Assembly (NCBI RefSeq): GCF_900100925.1
Contig: NZ_FNKO01000001.1
Location: 744,001-808,000 of the forward strand
DNA from: Actinopolyspora saharensis
GTDB lineage: Bacteria > Actinomycetota > Actinomycetes > Mycobacteriales > Pseudonocardiaceae
Direction of reading: 5' to 3'
Length of the DNA stretch: 64,000 bases
Part shown: positions 7,970 through 17,352 of the stretch, in pieces
How positions within the stretch are numbered: position 1 is the first letter of the stretch
How the letters are laid out: each line of letters opens with the position of its first letter
Notes under the pieces: model-generated
Told to the model about the DNA's origin: nothing
Database searches by the model: none
The model's input: the letters and a program-made list of their open reading frames with translations, nothing else
Position numbers and translations under genes: made by a program

Positions 7970-9180
7970 CGGTGGCTCCCCTCGGTCACCGGGACGTCGG
8001 CGGTCACCGACCACCCTCCGGCCCCGTCCGGTCCTGCCGTTAAGCGCCCATCGACCAGCGCGAGGCGTTCGCGCATTCCCGTGAGCCCGAAGCCGTCGGC
8101 GCGGAGGTCTCCGTCGTCGGGGTCGTCGTCGAGCGTGGCCGGGGAGTTCGCTGCTTCGGGCACATCGGCATTGTGCACCCGCAGCCGGATGGAGGACTCA
8201 CCGTAGTCGAGGGTGATGGCGATCGCGGCTGTCGGGGCGTGCTTGGCCGCGTTGGTCAGCGCCTCGCGGGCGGTGTCGAGCAGGGACACCGTCACCCCCG
8301 ACGGCAGGGAGCGTCCGGTTCCGGTGGTGTGCACCGATACGTCGGTGTGCTGATCGCGTCGGTGGTTGTCGGCCAGTTCGTCGAGCGCCGCGGGCAGCGA
8401 GGGGATGTCGCGGCGCAGCGCCGCTACCGCGTTGCGTGCTTCGGCGAGTCCGTCGGCGGCCAGTCGTCGGGAGCGCCGCACGTGCTGCAGCGCGGTTTCG
8501 GGGTCCTTCTGCTCGTTCAGCAGTGCTTCGGCGACCTCCAGCTGCATGCCCAGGCCTCCGAGGGAGTGCGCGAGCACGTCGTGCATCTCCCTGGCGATCC
8601 TGGCGCGTTCGTCCAGCGCGGCGGCCCGTGTCCGGGCCTGCTGTGCCTGGCGGAGCTCTTCGAGCAGCTGCGCCGTGCGCTGCGCGTGGATCTGGTACTG
8701 CCGCCTGCTGAGCCCGAGCAGGATGAGCACGAGCATCACGGGGATCGCGCTGAGCAGCACGATCGGAGAGGTCTCCGAGGTCAGGACGGAGGCGCTGACC
8801 AGGGTCATGTCCAGTGCGCAAACGCCGGCGATGAGCCGGGCGCCGGGGGTGGGGTGCGAGGCGAGGATCCCGACGGAGACCGCGGCGATGATGATCGCCG
8901 GGCCCTGCGCGGTGCCGACGGTCGCCGCGGACAGCACCGAGCACACGGCCAGCGCGGTCGTGGCGCTGCGTGGCGAGTACCGCTCCGCTCCCAGGAATGT
9001 CACCCAGCACCCCATGCTCGTGACGAGCGCGGCCGAGATCCACAGCGGTGGGCCCTGCCGCAGCACGGTGAAGAGGGGCCAGGCCAGCAGCAGGGTGCTG
9101 AGCAGCTCGGCGATCCACCAGGTGTTGGAGTAGTGGTCCATGAAACGCGGCGTGCGGGCAGACCGTGCGTCGGTGGTCAT
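7966..9180 (-). CDS. Histidine kinase, HisKA_3 (NarL-system) type
   Basis: The 404-residue sensor kinase has five or six N-terminal membrane helices (about residues 22-155), a short coiled-coil linker, the HisKA_3 dimerisation box REMHDVLAHSLGG with phospho-accepting His near residue 200, and a HATPase domain (EALTNAAKHA, then GFGLTGMRERL). There is no large extracellular loop, so the signal is probably sensed in or at the membrane. I placed the start at 9180 (ATG, GGGAGC upstream); an upstream extension would be arginine-rich and unlike the family. Confidence 0.9.
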   Translation of the reverse strand: MTTDARSARTPRFMDHYSNTWWIAELLSTLLLAWPLFTVLRQGPPLWISAALVTSMGCWVTFLGAERYSPRSATTALAVCSVLSAATVGTAQGPAIIIAAVSVGILASHPTPGARLIAGVCALDMTLVSASVLTSETSPIVLLSAIPVMLVLILLGLSRRQYQIHAQRTAQLLEELRQAQQARTRAAALDERARIAREMHDVLAHSLGGLGMQLEVAEALLNEQKDPETALQHVRRSRRLAADGLAEARNAVAALRRDIPSLPAALDELADNHRRDQHTDVSVHTTGTGRSLPSGVTVSLLDTAREALTNAAKHAPTAAIAITLDYGESSIRLRVHNADVPEAANSPATLDDDPDDGDLRADGFGLTGMRERLALVDGRLTAGPDGAGGWSVTADVPVTEGSHR

Positions 9181-9866
9181 GCGCTGCTCCCGGGGTCGAG
9201 GTCGTCCGCGGCACGTCGGCGTCACGGCGCTCGCCCGGCCCGCCGTGCCCCAGCGCTTCGGCGTCCGGCGTCGTTGTGCGATCGCCTGTGGAGGCCGCCG
9301 GTTCGGGGGTGCGATCGTAGTAGTGATCGCGGTGCCAGGGGTGTCCGTGGTGGGGACCACCGCCCCCGGCGAACGTGCGGCCCGGTTTCCTGTCCGCCAA
9401 TGTGGAATCGCTGTTCGTCGGTGCGGTCCTGCTGGTCGTCGGTCTGGTTCTGGCGTTCACCGCGGAAGGGGCGGCTGCCCGTCGTCGCTCCGGACGGGGG
9501 CGGTGTGGTGCTGGCGGTTCTGGGTGGGGTCGAACTGGTCGTCACGGCCGGGGCGATGCTCTTTCCGCCGCGGAGCGGTGATCTCGACCGAGAGCAGCGG
9601 TCGGTTGTGGATCGCCGACAGCACTTGTGCTCGTCATCCCGGTTCACGCGGATGTGGTGGTGGTTCTCTGGGTTGGGGTGTTCGGCAGGCGTGCTGAATC
9701 CCGTGTGAACGTCGTCGCGCGAACGGATGACCGTTGGTGGACGAGGTCGTCAAATGGGGGCAGGTGTCATTGCCGCGGAGTGATCATCGCGTCCACCGTG
9801 TTCGGTGAGACTGATCGAGGCGATACCCGAAACGGTGGGTATGCGACGGGGGAAGGGGGCGGTGTC
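9181..9866. other. Long intergenic region upstream of the kinase and DUF2278 genes
   Basis: Apart from the possible broken membrane gene (9375-9660) I see no coding sequence. An ATACCC (9823-9828) / GGGTAT (9837-9842) inverted repeat with an eight-base spacer sits just before the DUF2278 ribosome site and may be its operator. Confidence 0.4.
9375..9660 (+). pseudogene. Possible broken two-helix membrane protein
   Basis: An ATG at 9375 opens a frame with one good membrane helix (SLFVGAVLLVVGLVLAF) that degenerates into arginine and glycine after about residue 33. A second frame then gives LPVVAPDGGGVVLAVLGG and a further hydrophobic run up to about 9600. Joining the two near 9468 would give one coherent small membrane protein, so a frameshift is plausible. 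The case rests on hydrophobicity only. Confidence 0.3.
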
Positions 9867-10562
9867 ATGCCGCTGCGTTCGTACGGTGTTGTGACGGCTC
9901 GCGTGGTGGACACTCGTCGTGAGGGCAGTTCCGAGGACACGCCGCACTACCAGATTCATCTCGTCGACGACGGGGGAACGCACTACCGCGCCGCGGTCAA
10001 CGTCAAGTCCGCGCAGCCTCCGTGGGAGTTGTTGTACTTCGCCGCCGAGGACTTCCGGCACTCGTTGATCGAGCAGCTGCCCGCGGCGGGCTCGGGGTGG
10101 AACGCCCTGTCGTCGGAATCGGGCGGGGCGAGCCTGGACTACGTCCGTGCCGATCTGGTGGAGCGTTCGCAGATGCGTCCCGTGCCTCCGGACGTCGACG
10201 GGGCCGACAACGATCTGGCCGATTTCCTGGACCGCTACGTGAACCGGGCGCAGCAGGATTCGTCGGCCTACGCCTACGTGTTCGGCGAGCCGTGGGGGCC
10301 GGAGGAACAGCCGGACAAGGTGTTCGGGTTCGAGCCGGGCAACGGTGTGCACAGCGTGCACATGAACCAGGGCAACAGCGAGGAGTACCGCGAGGACGAC
10401 GGCGTGTGGCAGGACGGTGGGTTGCTGCTGCACTTCGCCGAGGAGGACCGCTGGGTGGCCATCTTCCTGGCGTTCCAGAGCCAGTCGTGGAACACCGACG
10501 ACGAGACCGGGCACGCGCCCGAGAGCGAGGTGTCGCGGCCGGAGCAGAAGGCCGCGGTGTGA
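9867..10562 (+). CDS. DUF2278 (YukJ-like) protein
   Basis: The 231-residue soluble protein opens with PLRSYGVVTARVVD and continues with PHYQIHLVDDGGTHYRAAVNVKS, the typical beginning of DUF2278/YukJ proteins. The middle has LADFLDRYVNRAQQDSSAYAYVFGE and a histidine-rich IHMNQGNS-like segment (here VHSVHMNQGNS). The C-terminus has LLLHFAEEDRWVAIFLAFQSQSW, which fits the family. The function is unproven. The ATG at 9867 follows a strong GGAAGGGGGC site. It appears monocistronic. Confidence 0.8.
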   Translation: MPLRSYGVVTARVVDTRREGSSEDTPHYQIHLVDDGGTHYRAAVNVKSAQPPWELLYFAAEDFRHSLIEQLPAAGSGWNALSSESGGASLDYVRADLVERSQMRPVPPDVDGADNDLADFLDRYVNRAQQDSSAYAYVFGEPWGPEEQPDKVFGFEPGNGVHSVHMNQGNSEEYREDDGVWQDGGLLLHFAEEDRWVAIFLAFQSQSWNTDDETGHAPESEVSRPEQKAAV

Positions 10563-10865
10563 GCGGCGGCGTCGCGCAGGCCACGGGCGGGGCGGGGAAC
10601 CCTTCCGCTGTTCGGGGCGGTTCCTCGTCGCCGTCCTCATCGCGCTGGCCGGGTTTTCGGCGATATCGGCGGAATTCACCGTCGACTGACCCCTGCCGGC
10701 AGACCGCTGTCGGCAGACCACTGTCGGCCGGGGTACCGGAGGGTGCCCGCGGCTGGCTCGGCGGTGTTTGGCCCGGTTGCTTCCGCTGCGTTCGAGCGTA
10801 TTTCGCCCACCACGGTGCTCGGATCCCTGCTACGTTCGGAAACCCAGCACGGGGAGAATCCGAAC
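10563..10865. other. Intergenic with a small tandem repeat
   Basis: No supported gene. A 14-base unit (CGGCAGACCGCTGT, then CGGCAGACCACTGT) is repeated in tandem at 10697-10724. One reading frame across 10600-10689 is hydrophobic near its end, but it has no convincing start. Confidence 0.4.
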
Positions 10866-11060
10866 GTGGTCAAGCCGGTGGGTAACTGGGAAACCATCGT
10901 GTGGGGCTCGGCGGCGGTGATGCTGGTGTGTGCCGTGATCATCGCTGTGGTGCAGAACGATCCGTCCGGAACCCTGGGCATACTTCTGGCTGCGGCTGCG
11001 ATGCTGTTCGCCGCAGCGGGGCAGCGTCGACGGACGCGGCAGCGGTCCACTCATTCCTGA
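10866..11060 (+). CDS. Small two-helix membrane protein
   Basis: The 64-residue frame starts at a GTG preceded by GGGGAG and has two hydrophobic segments (about residues 10-27 and 34-48), ending in a basic tail (RRRTRQR). The pattern fits a small integral membrane protein with an inside C-terminus. I do not recognise a family. It is isolated between the DUF2278 and monooxygenase genes. Confidence 0.5.
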   Translation: MVKPVGNWETIVWGSAAVMLVCAVIIAVVQNDPSGTLGILLAAAAMLFAAAGQRRRTRQRSTHS

Positions 11061-11340
11061 AGTGACGATCCCGGGCAGTTGTGGCCGGGCTGCTGTTGGT
11101 GGCTCTGGTGGCGTGTTCCTCTCCCACGACTGCTCGTGAGTGAGTCCGCGCTTTTCGCGGGGTTCTTCGGGGGCGCGACTGGTTCCCGTTCCGGGGGATT
11201 CTGCACAGCAGAACGAGCTGTTCCGCGAGGTATGAGTCGCCGCACGATGGGTGGAACGTGCCACCCGGTGCTCGGTTGCGGGGCTCGGCGGGCCTTCGCT
11301 TCGACGACCGGGGAGTTCGACACCCGGAGGAGTCAGATCA

Positions 11341-13275
11341 GTGCAGTTCTACCTCGACGGTTACAAGCCGGGAGACCCCTTCGTCGCGGAGCCCCACCCG
11401 TCCCTGGCGGAGCGTCCGGCCGGCTTGCCGGAGGAAGCCGACGTCGTGATCATCGGATGCGGCCCGGCCGGTTTGCTCCTGGCGGCCCAGCTCGCAGAGT
11501 TCCCCGACATCCACACCGTGATCGTCGACCGGCGGGACGGGCCGCTCGAGGTCGGCCAGGCCGACGGCGTCGCGTGCCGCACGGTGGAGATGTTCGAGGC
11601 CTTCGGGCTGGCTGACCAGCTCGTCCACGAGGGTTACCAGGTCAACGAGGTGACCTTCTGGCGGCCGGATCCCGGCGACAGGTCCTCGATCGTGCGCACC
11701 GGACGCATCAACGACGTCGAGGACGATCTGTCCGAGATGCCGCACATGATCGTCAACCAGGCGCGGATGCTGTCCTACCTGCGGGATCACATGCGCCGCT
11801 CGGCCACCCGCGCCGAGCCTTTCCACGGGTTGCACACCACCGATGTGCGGGTGGATGCCGACGGCGAGTCCGAACACCCGGTCGCGGTCACGATGCGGCA
11901 CGTGGAGAGCTCCGAGCCGACCGGCGAGATCTCGACCGTCCGCGCCCGGTACGTGGTCGGGTGCGACGGTGCACGCAGCACCACCCGGCAGGCCATCGGT
12001 CGTCGTCTCGAGGGTGACGCGACCAACCAGTCCTGGGGTGTGCTGGACGTGCTCGCCGTCACCGACTTTCCCGACATCCGGCTCAAGTCCGTTGTCCACT
12101 CCGAGCAGGGCAGCATCCTGATCATCCCGCGTGAGGGCGGTTACCTGGTCCGGCTCTACATCGAGCTCGACAACGACCGCGACGCCGAGATGCTGCGCGA
12201 CCGCAGCGTGACCCCGGACAAGCTCACCGCGGTGGCCAATCGGATCCTGCATCCCTACAGCATCGATGTGAAGCATGTCGGCTGGTGGTCGGTCTACGAG
12301 GTCGGCCAGCGCCTGTGCGACCGCTTCGACGACGTCGGTGACACCGAGACCGACCCCCGTCCGCCCCGGGTGTTCCTCGCTGGCGACGCCTGCCACACCC
12401 ACAGTGCGAAGGCCGGGCAGGGCATGAACGTCTCGATGGCCGACGCCTGGAATCTCGGCTGGAAGCTCGGCACGGTGCTGCGGGGGACCGCGCGGCCCGA
12501 GGTGCTGCGCACCTACTCCGCGGAACGGCAGGAGGTCGCCCGGGAGCTCATCGACTTCGACCGCGAGTTCGCGGCGCTGTTCAGTGAGCGGCCGGACGAC
12601 GACGGCGACGCGGACCCGGGGCGGTTCCAGCGCTACTTCCGCGAGCAGGGGCGGTTCACCGCGGGCGTCGCGGTCCGCTACGGACCCTCAGTGCTCACCG
12701 CGGAACCGACCCACCAGCACCTGGCGGAGGGTTTCCGGCTCGGGATGCGGTTCCACTCCGCGCCGGTGGTGCGGCTGGCCGATGCCAAGCCGATGCACCT
12801 CGGTCACGCGGCCCGGGCCGACGGTGCCTGGCGGCTCTACGCGTTCGCCGATCGGCCGCGTCCGGACGACCCCGGTTCCCGACTGCGGGAGCTGGCGGAT
12901 TTCCTGGCGACGGAGAACTCGCCGATTGCCCGGTTCACCCCGCCCGGTGCCGATCCCGATTCGGTGCTCGACGTGCGGGCCGTGCTCCAGCAGGGGCATC
13001 GCGACGTCACCGTCGCGGACCTGCCGCCGGTCCTGCTGCCGCGCAAGGGGCCGTTCGGACTCGTCGACCACGAGAAGGTCTTCTGCCCCGATACGGCCAC
13101 CGACGTCTTCGAACTGCGTGGCCTGGACCGGCAGGAGGGGGCTCTCGTGGTCGTGCGGCCGGACCAGTACGTGGCGAACGTGCTTCCGCTCGACGCCCAC
13201 CGCGAGCTGGTCGACTTCCTCGGCGGAGCGCTGGTCGAGGTCGGTCCACCCGCCGGTCCGTCCGGTCGCGACTAG
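11341..13275 (+). CDS. mobA: 3-hydroxybenzoate 4-monooxygenase-like flavoprotein (MobA type)
   Basis: The 644-residue FAD- and NAD(P)H-dependent aromatic hydroxylase has the dinucleotide fold GCGPAGLLLAAQLA at residues 39-52, the ARYVVGCDGARS region, and the second FAD motif FLAGDACHTHSAKAGQGMN near 345-363. A C-terminal thioredoxin-like domain ends in VVRPDQYVANVLPLDAH. As I recall it, the Comamonas MobA sequence shares several long stretches with this protein, including GQADG-ACRT-EMFEAF and WGV-DVLAVTDFPD, so hydroxylation of 3-hydroxybenzoate to protocatechuate is the best guess. Phenol hydroxylase is the main alternative. The GTG at 11341 has GGAGGAG upstream. No ring-cleavage genes are adjacent. 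Confidence 0.8.
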   Translation: MQFYLDGYKPGDPFVAEPHPSLAERPAGLPEEADVVIIGCGPAGLLLAAQLAEFPDIHTVIVDRRDGPLEVGQADGVACRTVEMFEAFGLADQLVHEGYQVNEVTFWRPDPGDRSSIVRTGRINDVEDDLSEMPHMIVNQARMLSYLRDHMRRSATRAEPFHGLHTTDVRVDADGESEHPVAVTMRHVESSEPTGEISTVRARYVVGCDGARSTTRQAIGRRLEGDATNQSWGVLDVLAVTDFPDIRLKSVVHSEQGSILIIPREGGYLVRLYIELDNDRDAEMLRDRSVTPDKLTAVANRILHPYSIDVKHVGWWSVYEVGQRLCDRFDDVGDTETDPRPPRVFLAGDACHTHSAKAGQGMNVSMADAWNLGWKLGTVLRGTARPEVLRTYSAERQEVARELIDFDREFAALFSERPDDDGDADPGRFQRYFREQGRFTAGVAVRYGPSVLTAEPTHQHLAEGFRLGMRFHSAPVVRLADAKPMHLGHAARADGAWRLYAFADRPRPDDPGSRLRELADFLATENSPIARFTPPGADPDSVLDVRAVLQQGHRDVTVADLPPVLLPRKGPFGLVDHEKVFCPDTATDVFELRGLDRQEGALVVVRPDQYVANVLPLDAHRELVDFLGGALVEVGPPAGPSGRD

Positions 13276-13418
13276 CTCCGGAAGACCGGTGGCACCGTTC
13301 TGGAGTCCATCGGGGAGAGAGTTTGCGGCAGATCCGTTTTCGCGAAGTGGGCGCACTCGTCGGTGCCCGCGAGTAGCATCCTCCGACACGTTCGCGCAGC
13401 CGGATCCGAGGAGGCCCG

Positions 13419-16208
13419 GTGGAGTCGGATCGATCCCGCCCGCACTTCGCGGGGTTGCACGCCCTGCTGACGCTGATCCAGAGCCTGTACCACCGGCCGC
13501 GGTTCTTCACCGCACCGTCGTCGCACGATCGTCGCGGGGACCAGCCGCTTCCGCTCGTGTGCCTGCACCGCGACCGCTCGGCGGCGAACTTCCTGCCCGC
13601 TTTGAAGGAATCCCTGGACAGCACGCTGCCGCAGGTTCCGCACACCCTCCTCGACGCGGACGAGGTCGCCGACACGGCCGCGGATGATGCCGCGGAGCCC
13701 CTCCTGCCGCTGCTGCACGCGCTCCAGCGGGAGCTCGGCAAGGACGAACTCACCTCGGGCGGCCTCGGTGAGTTCGACAACTACAAGCTCGTCGAGTGGC
13801 TCACTCGGCAGCACCTGCCACCGGAGCAGGGCAAACGGGACAGGCCGGTGGTCAACCTGCTCCGGGAGTGGACCGGTGGCCGCCCCGGGGGTGGAGGGTT
13901 GCGCTCGGTCGTGGCCGAGGTGCCGCACGCGTTGACCAGGTTCGTGCTGAGCGTGGTGCTCTGGATCGGGCAGCTGCTGGGTATGCGGTGGCTGGCGGGG
14001 CGGGTTCCGGGGCTGGGGGCCGAGGCCCGCTGGATCATGGGGCAGCGGTTCATGGTGCCGCGCCACTCCACCAGCTTCCAGGGGTTCGCCGAGCGCCTGA
14101 CCCTCGACAGGCGGGCCTCCGAGAGCGAGGAGCAGATCAAGAAGCTGCTGCTGCACGCGTTCCTGGAGGACCTCCGCATCGCCTACCGGCGCAGGCGGTG
14201 GCGGATCGTCCCGCGCAGGCCGGGGTGGCGCCGCACCACCTACGTCACCGTGCTGCTGGACAACATCGGCGAGGCCAACGGCGGCTGGGAACTGCTGCGG
14301 TTGATCAACGAGGTGCGCAACGAGACGGGCAGGCTCGATCCGCTCCTGGTCGTGGCGGCCACGGACGATCCACCTCGGCATCCGGAGGAACCCGCCCCCT
14401 CGTTCAACTCGGCGGTGCACGCGAACGAGGCGCTGTCCGAGTGGCGGCGACGGTTGCCCACTCGGCGGCAGAAACTCGCTCCCGACGCGCGCTACCTGCA
14501 CATCGAACTGCCGGTCGATGCCTCCGCTGCGGAGCTCTCCCAGGAGGACCACACGGCCTGGCAGGACCGGGTGGGCTGGCATCCCAGGCGTGCTCCGCTG
14601 CTGGCGCGGCGCTACCTCTGCGAGGCGCTCGTGCTGGTCCTGCTGACCGCGGGGCTGATTCAGCCCACCCTCACGGTCAGCGAGTCCGTGGGCGCGAACT
14701 GCGCGGTGGTCGGTCCGTGGTCGTCGGGAACCGTCTCCACTCGGGTGAGCGACCTCGGTCCCGCCGGTACCCAGTGTCTCGGCTACAGCGACAGCGCCGC
14801 GCAGGTGTTCGGGAGCAACGAGCGGCTGCGTTACGCGCAGTCGGCGGTGCACGCGCAGAACGAGCGGGCGAAGAGGTTGCACGAGGGGAATCCGGACCGG
14901 CCCTACGTCACCCTGGTCTACTTCGCGGGGTTGACGAACAGCAGTTCCGGTCCCAGGACCGATCACGCCGTGGCGGAGGAGCTGGAGGGGCTGCTGCTGC
15001 GTCAGCGGGAGCAGAACACGCGGTCCGATTCGGAGCCGCTGCTGCGCATCGTCGTCGCGAACGGCGGCACGGGGATGCGGGGCGCGCCCGAGGTGGCCCG
15101 GGAGCTGCTCGTGCCGCTGGTCGAGTCCGACCCCACGATCCTCGGTGTCGTCGGGATGGACCGCAGCGTGGTCGAGACCGAACAGGCCATCCGCATCCTC
15201 GGCGAGCACGGCGTTCCCGTGCTGGGGTCCACTCTGACCAGTACTGGGCTGGCCGAGTTGACTCCGTTGTACTTCCAGCTCGTGCCGGGCAACGAGCGGC
15301 AGGCCGAGCTTCTCGGCTCCTACGCGGCGCACGTCGACGCCTCGAGGATCACGGTCTATCACCCGCCGACGACCGGGCGGAACACCTATGCGGCGACCCT
15401 CCTGCGAGAGCTCACCCAACGGCTCCGGGACACGGGCATCGCGCTGGACAAGCGTGGTTGGAAGCGCTCGGTCAGCGAGTTGGAGCCACTGTGCGCCGAG
15501 CGCACCGACCGTCGTCGGGAAATCGCGTTCTACGCGGGCCGGGAGAACGCCTTCGGGGACTTCCTGCGGGCCGTCCGGCGCAACTGCACCGATTCCGCCG
15601 AGCTTCCCAGGATCGTGGCCTCGGATGCGGTGTCCCGGTTCGTCGCGGACAGCCGCAGTCGCGAGCACGCCGATTTCAACGGGGTGACGGTGTCCTACGT
15701 CGGCCTGGGCAGCCCGGTGGTGCTGGCCGGGCGGGACTGCGTGGCCGGCCGTGCCGATTCGCTGCCGGGAGCGGGACCGCAGCTCAGCGCGTTCTGCGCC
15801 GGCTACCACGGACTGCGCGAGGAGCTCCGCAGCGAGTTGCCGGACTCGGAGGTTCCGGACATGCCCTGGCCGGGTGAGCGGGTCGGTGGTCTGTACGACG
15901 CCGCGGGGTTGTTCGTCGACGCGGTCTTTGCCATCCGGCTCCAGCGGGGACCGGCGGGGGACGGTGTCACGCCGCACCGGGCCGAGGTGGCTCAGCAGCT
16001 CCGGGCGCTCACGTTCGAGGGGGCCACGGGCACGATCGATTTCGGCCGGTCCCGGATCGCCGACGAGCGCAGCCTCGCCGTGCTGCGGATCCGCAACATC
16101 AACGAGCTCGCCGGCCCGGAGGGGACGCCGTCCTGCGTCCATCTCATCGGGACGGTCTACGGCGGGGGGCACCCCGACACGGCGACGGGGTGCCCGCGGG
16201 GAGGGTGA
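13419..16208 (+). CDS. Membrane fusion of a degenerate NTPase-like domain with a periplasmic binding domain
   Basis: The 929-residue protein has three parts. Residues 1 to about 390 are cytoplasmic and resemble a STAND-like P-loop fold: there is a Walker-B-like VTVLLDNIGEANGG (279-289) and a following LLVVAATDD strand, but no Walker A lysine motif where one is expected. A single membrane helix follows near 397-416 (LVLVLLTAGLIQP). Residues from about 480 to the end form an extracellular type-1 periplasmic binding fold like the Leu/Ile/Val and receptor-family binding proteins (GVVGMDRSVVETEQAI, LTSTGLAE). No permease or ATPase of an ABC importer is nearby, so a sensor or receptor role is more likely than import. 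The GTG at 13419 has GAGGAG upstream. Confidence 0.75.
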   Translation: MESDRSRPHFAGLHALLTLIQSLYHRPRFFTAPSSHDRRGDQPLPLVCLHRDRSAANFLPALKESLDSTLPQVPHTLLDADEVADTAADDAAEPLLPLLHALQRELGKDELTSGGLGEFDNYKLVEWLTRQHLPPEQGKRDRPVVNLLREWTGGRPGGGGLRSVVAEVPHALTRFVLSVVLWIGQLLGMRWLAGRVPGLGAEARWIMGQRFMVPRHSTSFQGFAERLTLDRRASESEEQIKKLLLHAFLEDLRIAYRRRRWRIVPRRPGWRRTTYVTVLLDNIGEANGGWELLRLINEVRNETGRLDPLLVVAATDDPPRHPEEPAPSFNSAVHANEALSEWRRRLPTRRQKLAPDARYLHIELPVDASAAELSQEDHTAWQDRVGWHPRRAPLLARRYLCEALVLVLLTAGLIQPTLTVSESVGANCAVVGPWSSGTVSTRVSDLGPAGTQCLGYSDSAAQVFGSNERLRYAQSAVHAQNERAKRLHEGNPDRPYVTLVYFAGLTNSSSGPRTDHAVAEELEGLLLRQREQNTRSDSEPLLRIVVANGGTGMRGAPEVARELLVPLVESDPTILGVVGMDRSVVETEQAIRILGEHGVPVLGSTLTSTGLAELTPLYFQLVPGNERQAELLGSYAAHVDASRITVYHPPTTGRNTYAATLLRELTQRLRDTGIALDKRGWKRSVSELEPLCAERTDRRREIAFYAGRENAFGDFLRAVRRNCTDSAELPRIVASDAVSRFVADSRSREHADFNGVTVSYVGLGSPVVLAGRDCVAGRADSLPGAGPQLSAFCAGYHGLREELRSELPDSEVPDMPWPGERVGGLYDAAGLFVDAVFAIRLQRGPAGDGVTPHRAEVAQQLRALTFEGATGTIDFGRSRIADERSLAVLRIRNINELAGPEGTPSCVHLIGTVYGGGHPDTATGCPRGG
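16168..16196. terminator. Strong hairpin at the end of the receptor-like gene
   Basis: A perfect ten-base stem, GGGCACCCCG at 16168-16177 and CGGGGTGCCC at 16187-16196, lies inside the last codons of the gene. It is followed at once by a second hairpin with a T-run. Confidence 0.5.
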
Positions 16209-16209
16209 G

Positions 16210-16230
16210 ACCGCCACGCGGCGGTGTTTT
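16210..16230 (+). terminator. Rho-independent terminator
   Basis: ACCGCC (16210-16215) and GGCGGT (16220-16225) form a stem with an ACGC loop, followed by GTTTT. This is the most canonical terminator in the window. It sits between two convergent genes. Confidence 0.7.
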
Positions 16231-16323
16231 CCGGTGTGGACGGTGCTGCGGCCTCTCCCCGGCGTGGTGGTTGCCGCGCCGGGGAGCTCGTTCGTCGCTG
16301 CCGGGTGTTGCCGCGCGCGGTGT

Positions 16324-17352
16324 TCATCCGGTCGTGGTGCCGGTGGGCTGTCGGTGCGGTCTCCGACCGCGCCGCATGACGGGTTGTTCGATGAACCGCC
16401 AGCTCAGCGCCGCCGCCACGATGGTCAGCACCAGGGCGAGCGGTCCGGCCATCTGCCCGAGACCGGGCCGCAGCCACATGGTCAGCGGGTAGTTCCACAG
16501 GTAGGCGCCGTAGGACACGAGCCCGAGCGCCGCCAGCCCCCGGGACAGCAGCGCCTTGTCGGGCACCTCCTCCCAGCGGGACCAGGCCAGCACCAGCGCG
16601 GCGGTCAGGGCGGCGATGGCCGGGCCCGCGAGCAGGTAGGTCAGGGCGTGACCGCGCAGGGGGACGACCGACAGCACTGCCAGGCCCGTCAGGGTGAGCG
16701 GCACCAGTTTGGGCGAGATCCATTCTGCGTTGCCGCGCAACCGGGTCGCGGCGCCGATCACGAAGCACACGAACCACGAGGTGGGCAGCCCGTAGGCGTT
16801 GTCGGGGTGGGGCCACAGCCAGACGAGCGTTGCCACACAGCAGGCCAGCACGACCACCGCGGTGGCCACGAGCGCGGCCGTGACCTTCCGGCGGGGCCAG
16901 GCCAGCGCCAGCAGCGCGGGCCAGACCAGGTAGAACTGTTCCTCGGTGGCCAGTGTCCAGCAGTGGAACACGGCTCCGCTCAGGTGGATGATCGGAAGGT
17001 TGCCGGTAAACGTCAGCAGCGTCACCACGGTGACCGGCAGCCGGCTGTCGCCGTCGTCCAGCGGGGCGAGGGTCGTTGTCACCACGACGAACACGACGAT
17101 CATCACCAGCAGCGCGGGCAGCAGTCTGCGGGCCCGGCGCAGGTAGAAGCGCCGGTAGTCGATGCGTCCCCTGGTGGCCAGCTCCTTGGTCAACACCCCG
17201 GTGATCAGGTATCCGCTGAGCGTGAAGAACATGACGATGCCGACCACACCGGCGCCGGGGAACACGTCGGGGAACGCGTGACGCAGCATGACGAGCAGGA
17301 CAGCGATCCCGCGCAGCACGTTGAGGCCGGCGATCTGCCCTCCGCGGCTCAC
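16324..17352 (-). CDS. Acyltransferase-3 family membrane protein (candidate split VanT membrane half)
   Basis: The 342-residue protein has about ten membrane helices and OafA/YrhL features: an N-terminal GLNVLRGIAVLLVMLRHAF with the conserved Arg-His pair, FFTLSGYLITGVL, and HCWTLATEEQFYLVWP. The GTG at 17352 overlaps the stop of the ligase gene by four bases, so it is the last gene of the van-like operon. In VanT serine racemases of enterococci the racemase is fused to a membrane domain of this general family; here the two parts are separate proteins in one operon. A general O-acetyltransferase role is the alternative. Confidence 0.8.
   Translation of the reverse strand: MSRGGQIAGLNVLRGIAVLLVMLRHAFPDVFPGAGVVGIVMFFTLSGYLITGVLTKELATRGRIDYRRFYLRRARRLLPALLVMIVVFVVVTTTLAPLDDGDSRLPVTVVTLLTFTGNLPIIHLSGAVFHCWTLATEEQFYLVWPALLALAWPRRKVTAALVATAVVVLACCVATLVWLWPHPDNAYGLPTSWFVCFVIGAATRLRGNAEWISPKLVPLTLTGLAVLSVVPLRGHALTYLLAGPAIAALTAALVLAWSRWEEVPDKALLSRGLAALGLVSYGAYLWNYPLTMWLRPGLGQMAGPLALVLTIVAAALSWRFIEQPVMRRGRRPHRQPTGTTTG

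Noticed and set aside
13272-16217. Minus-strand open frame of about 980 codons
   Set aside because: It lies opposite the receptor-like gene. Its translation is rich in Arg, Pro and Gln with no fold, as expected for a GC-rich shadow.
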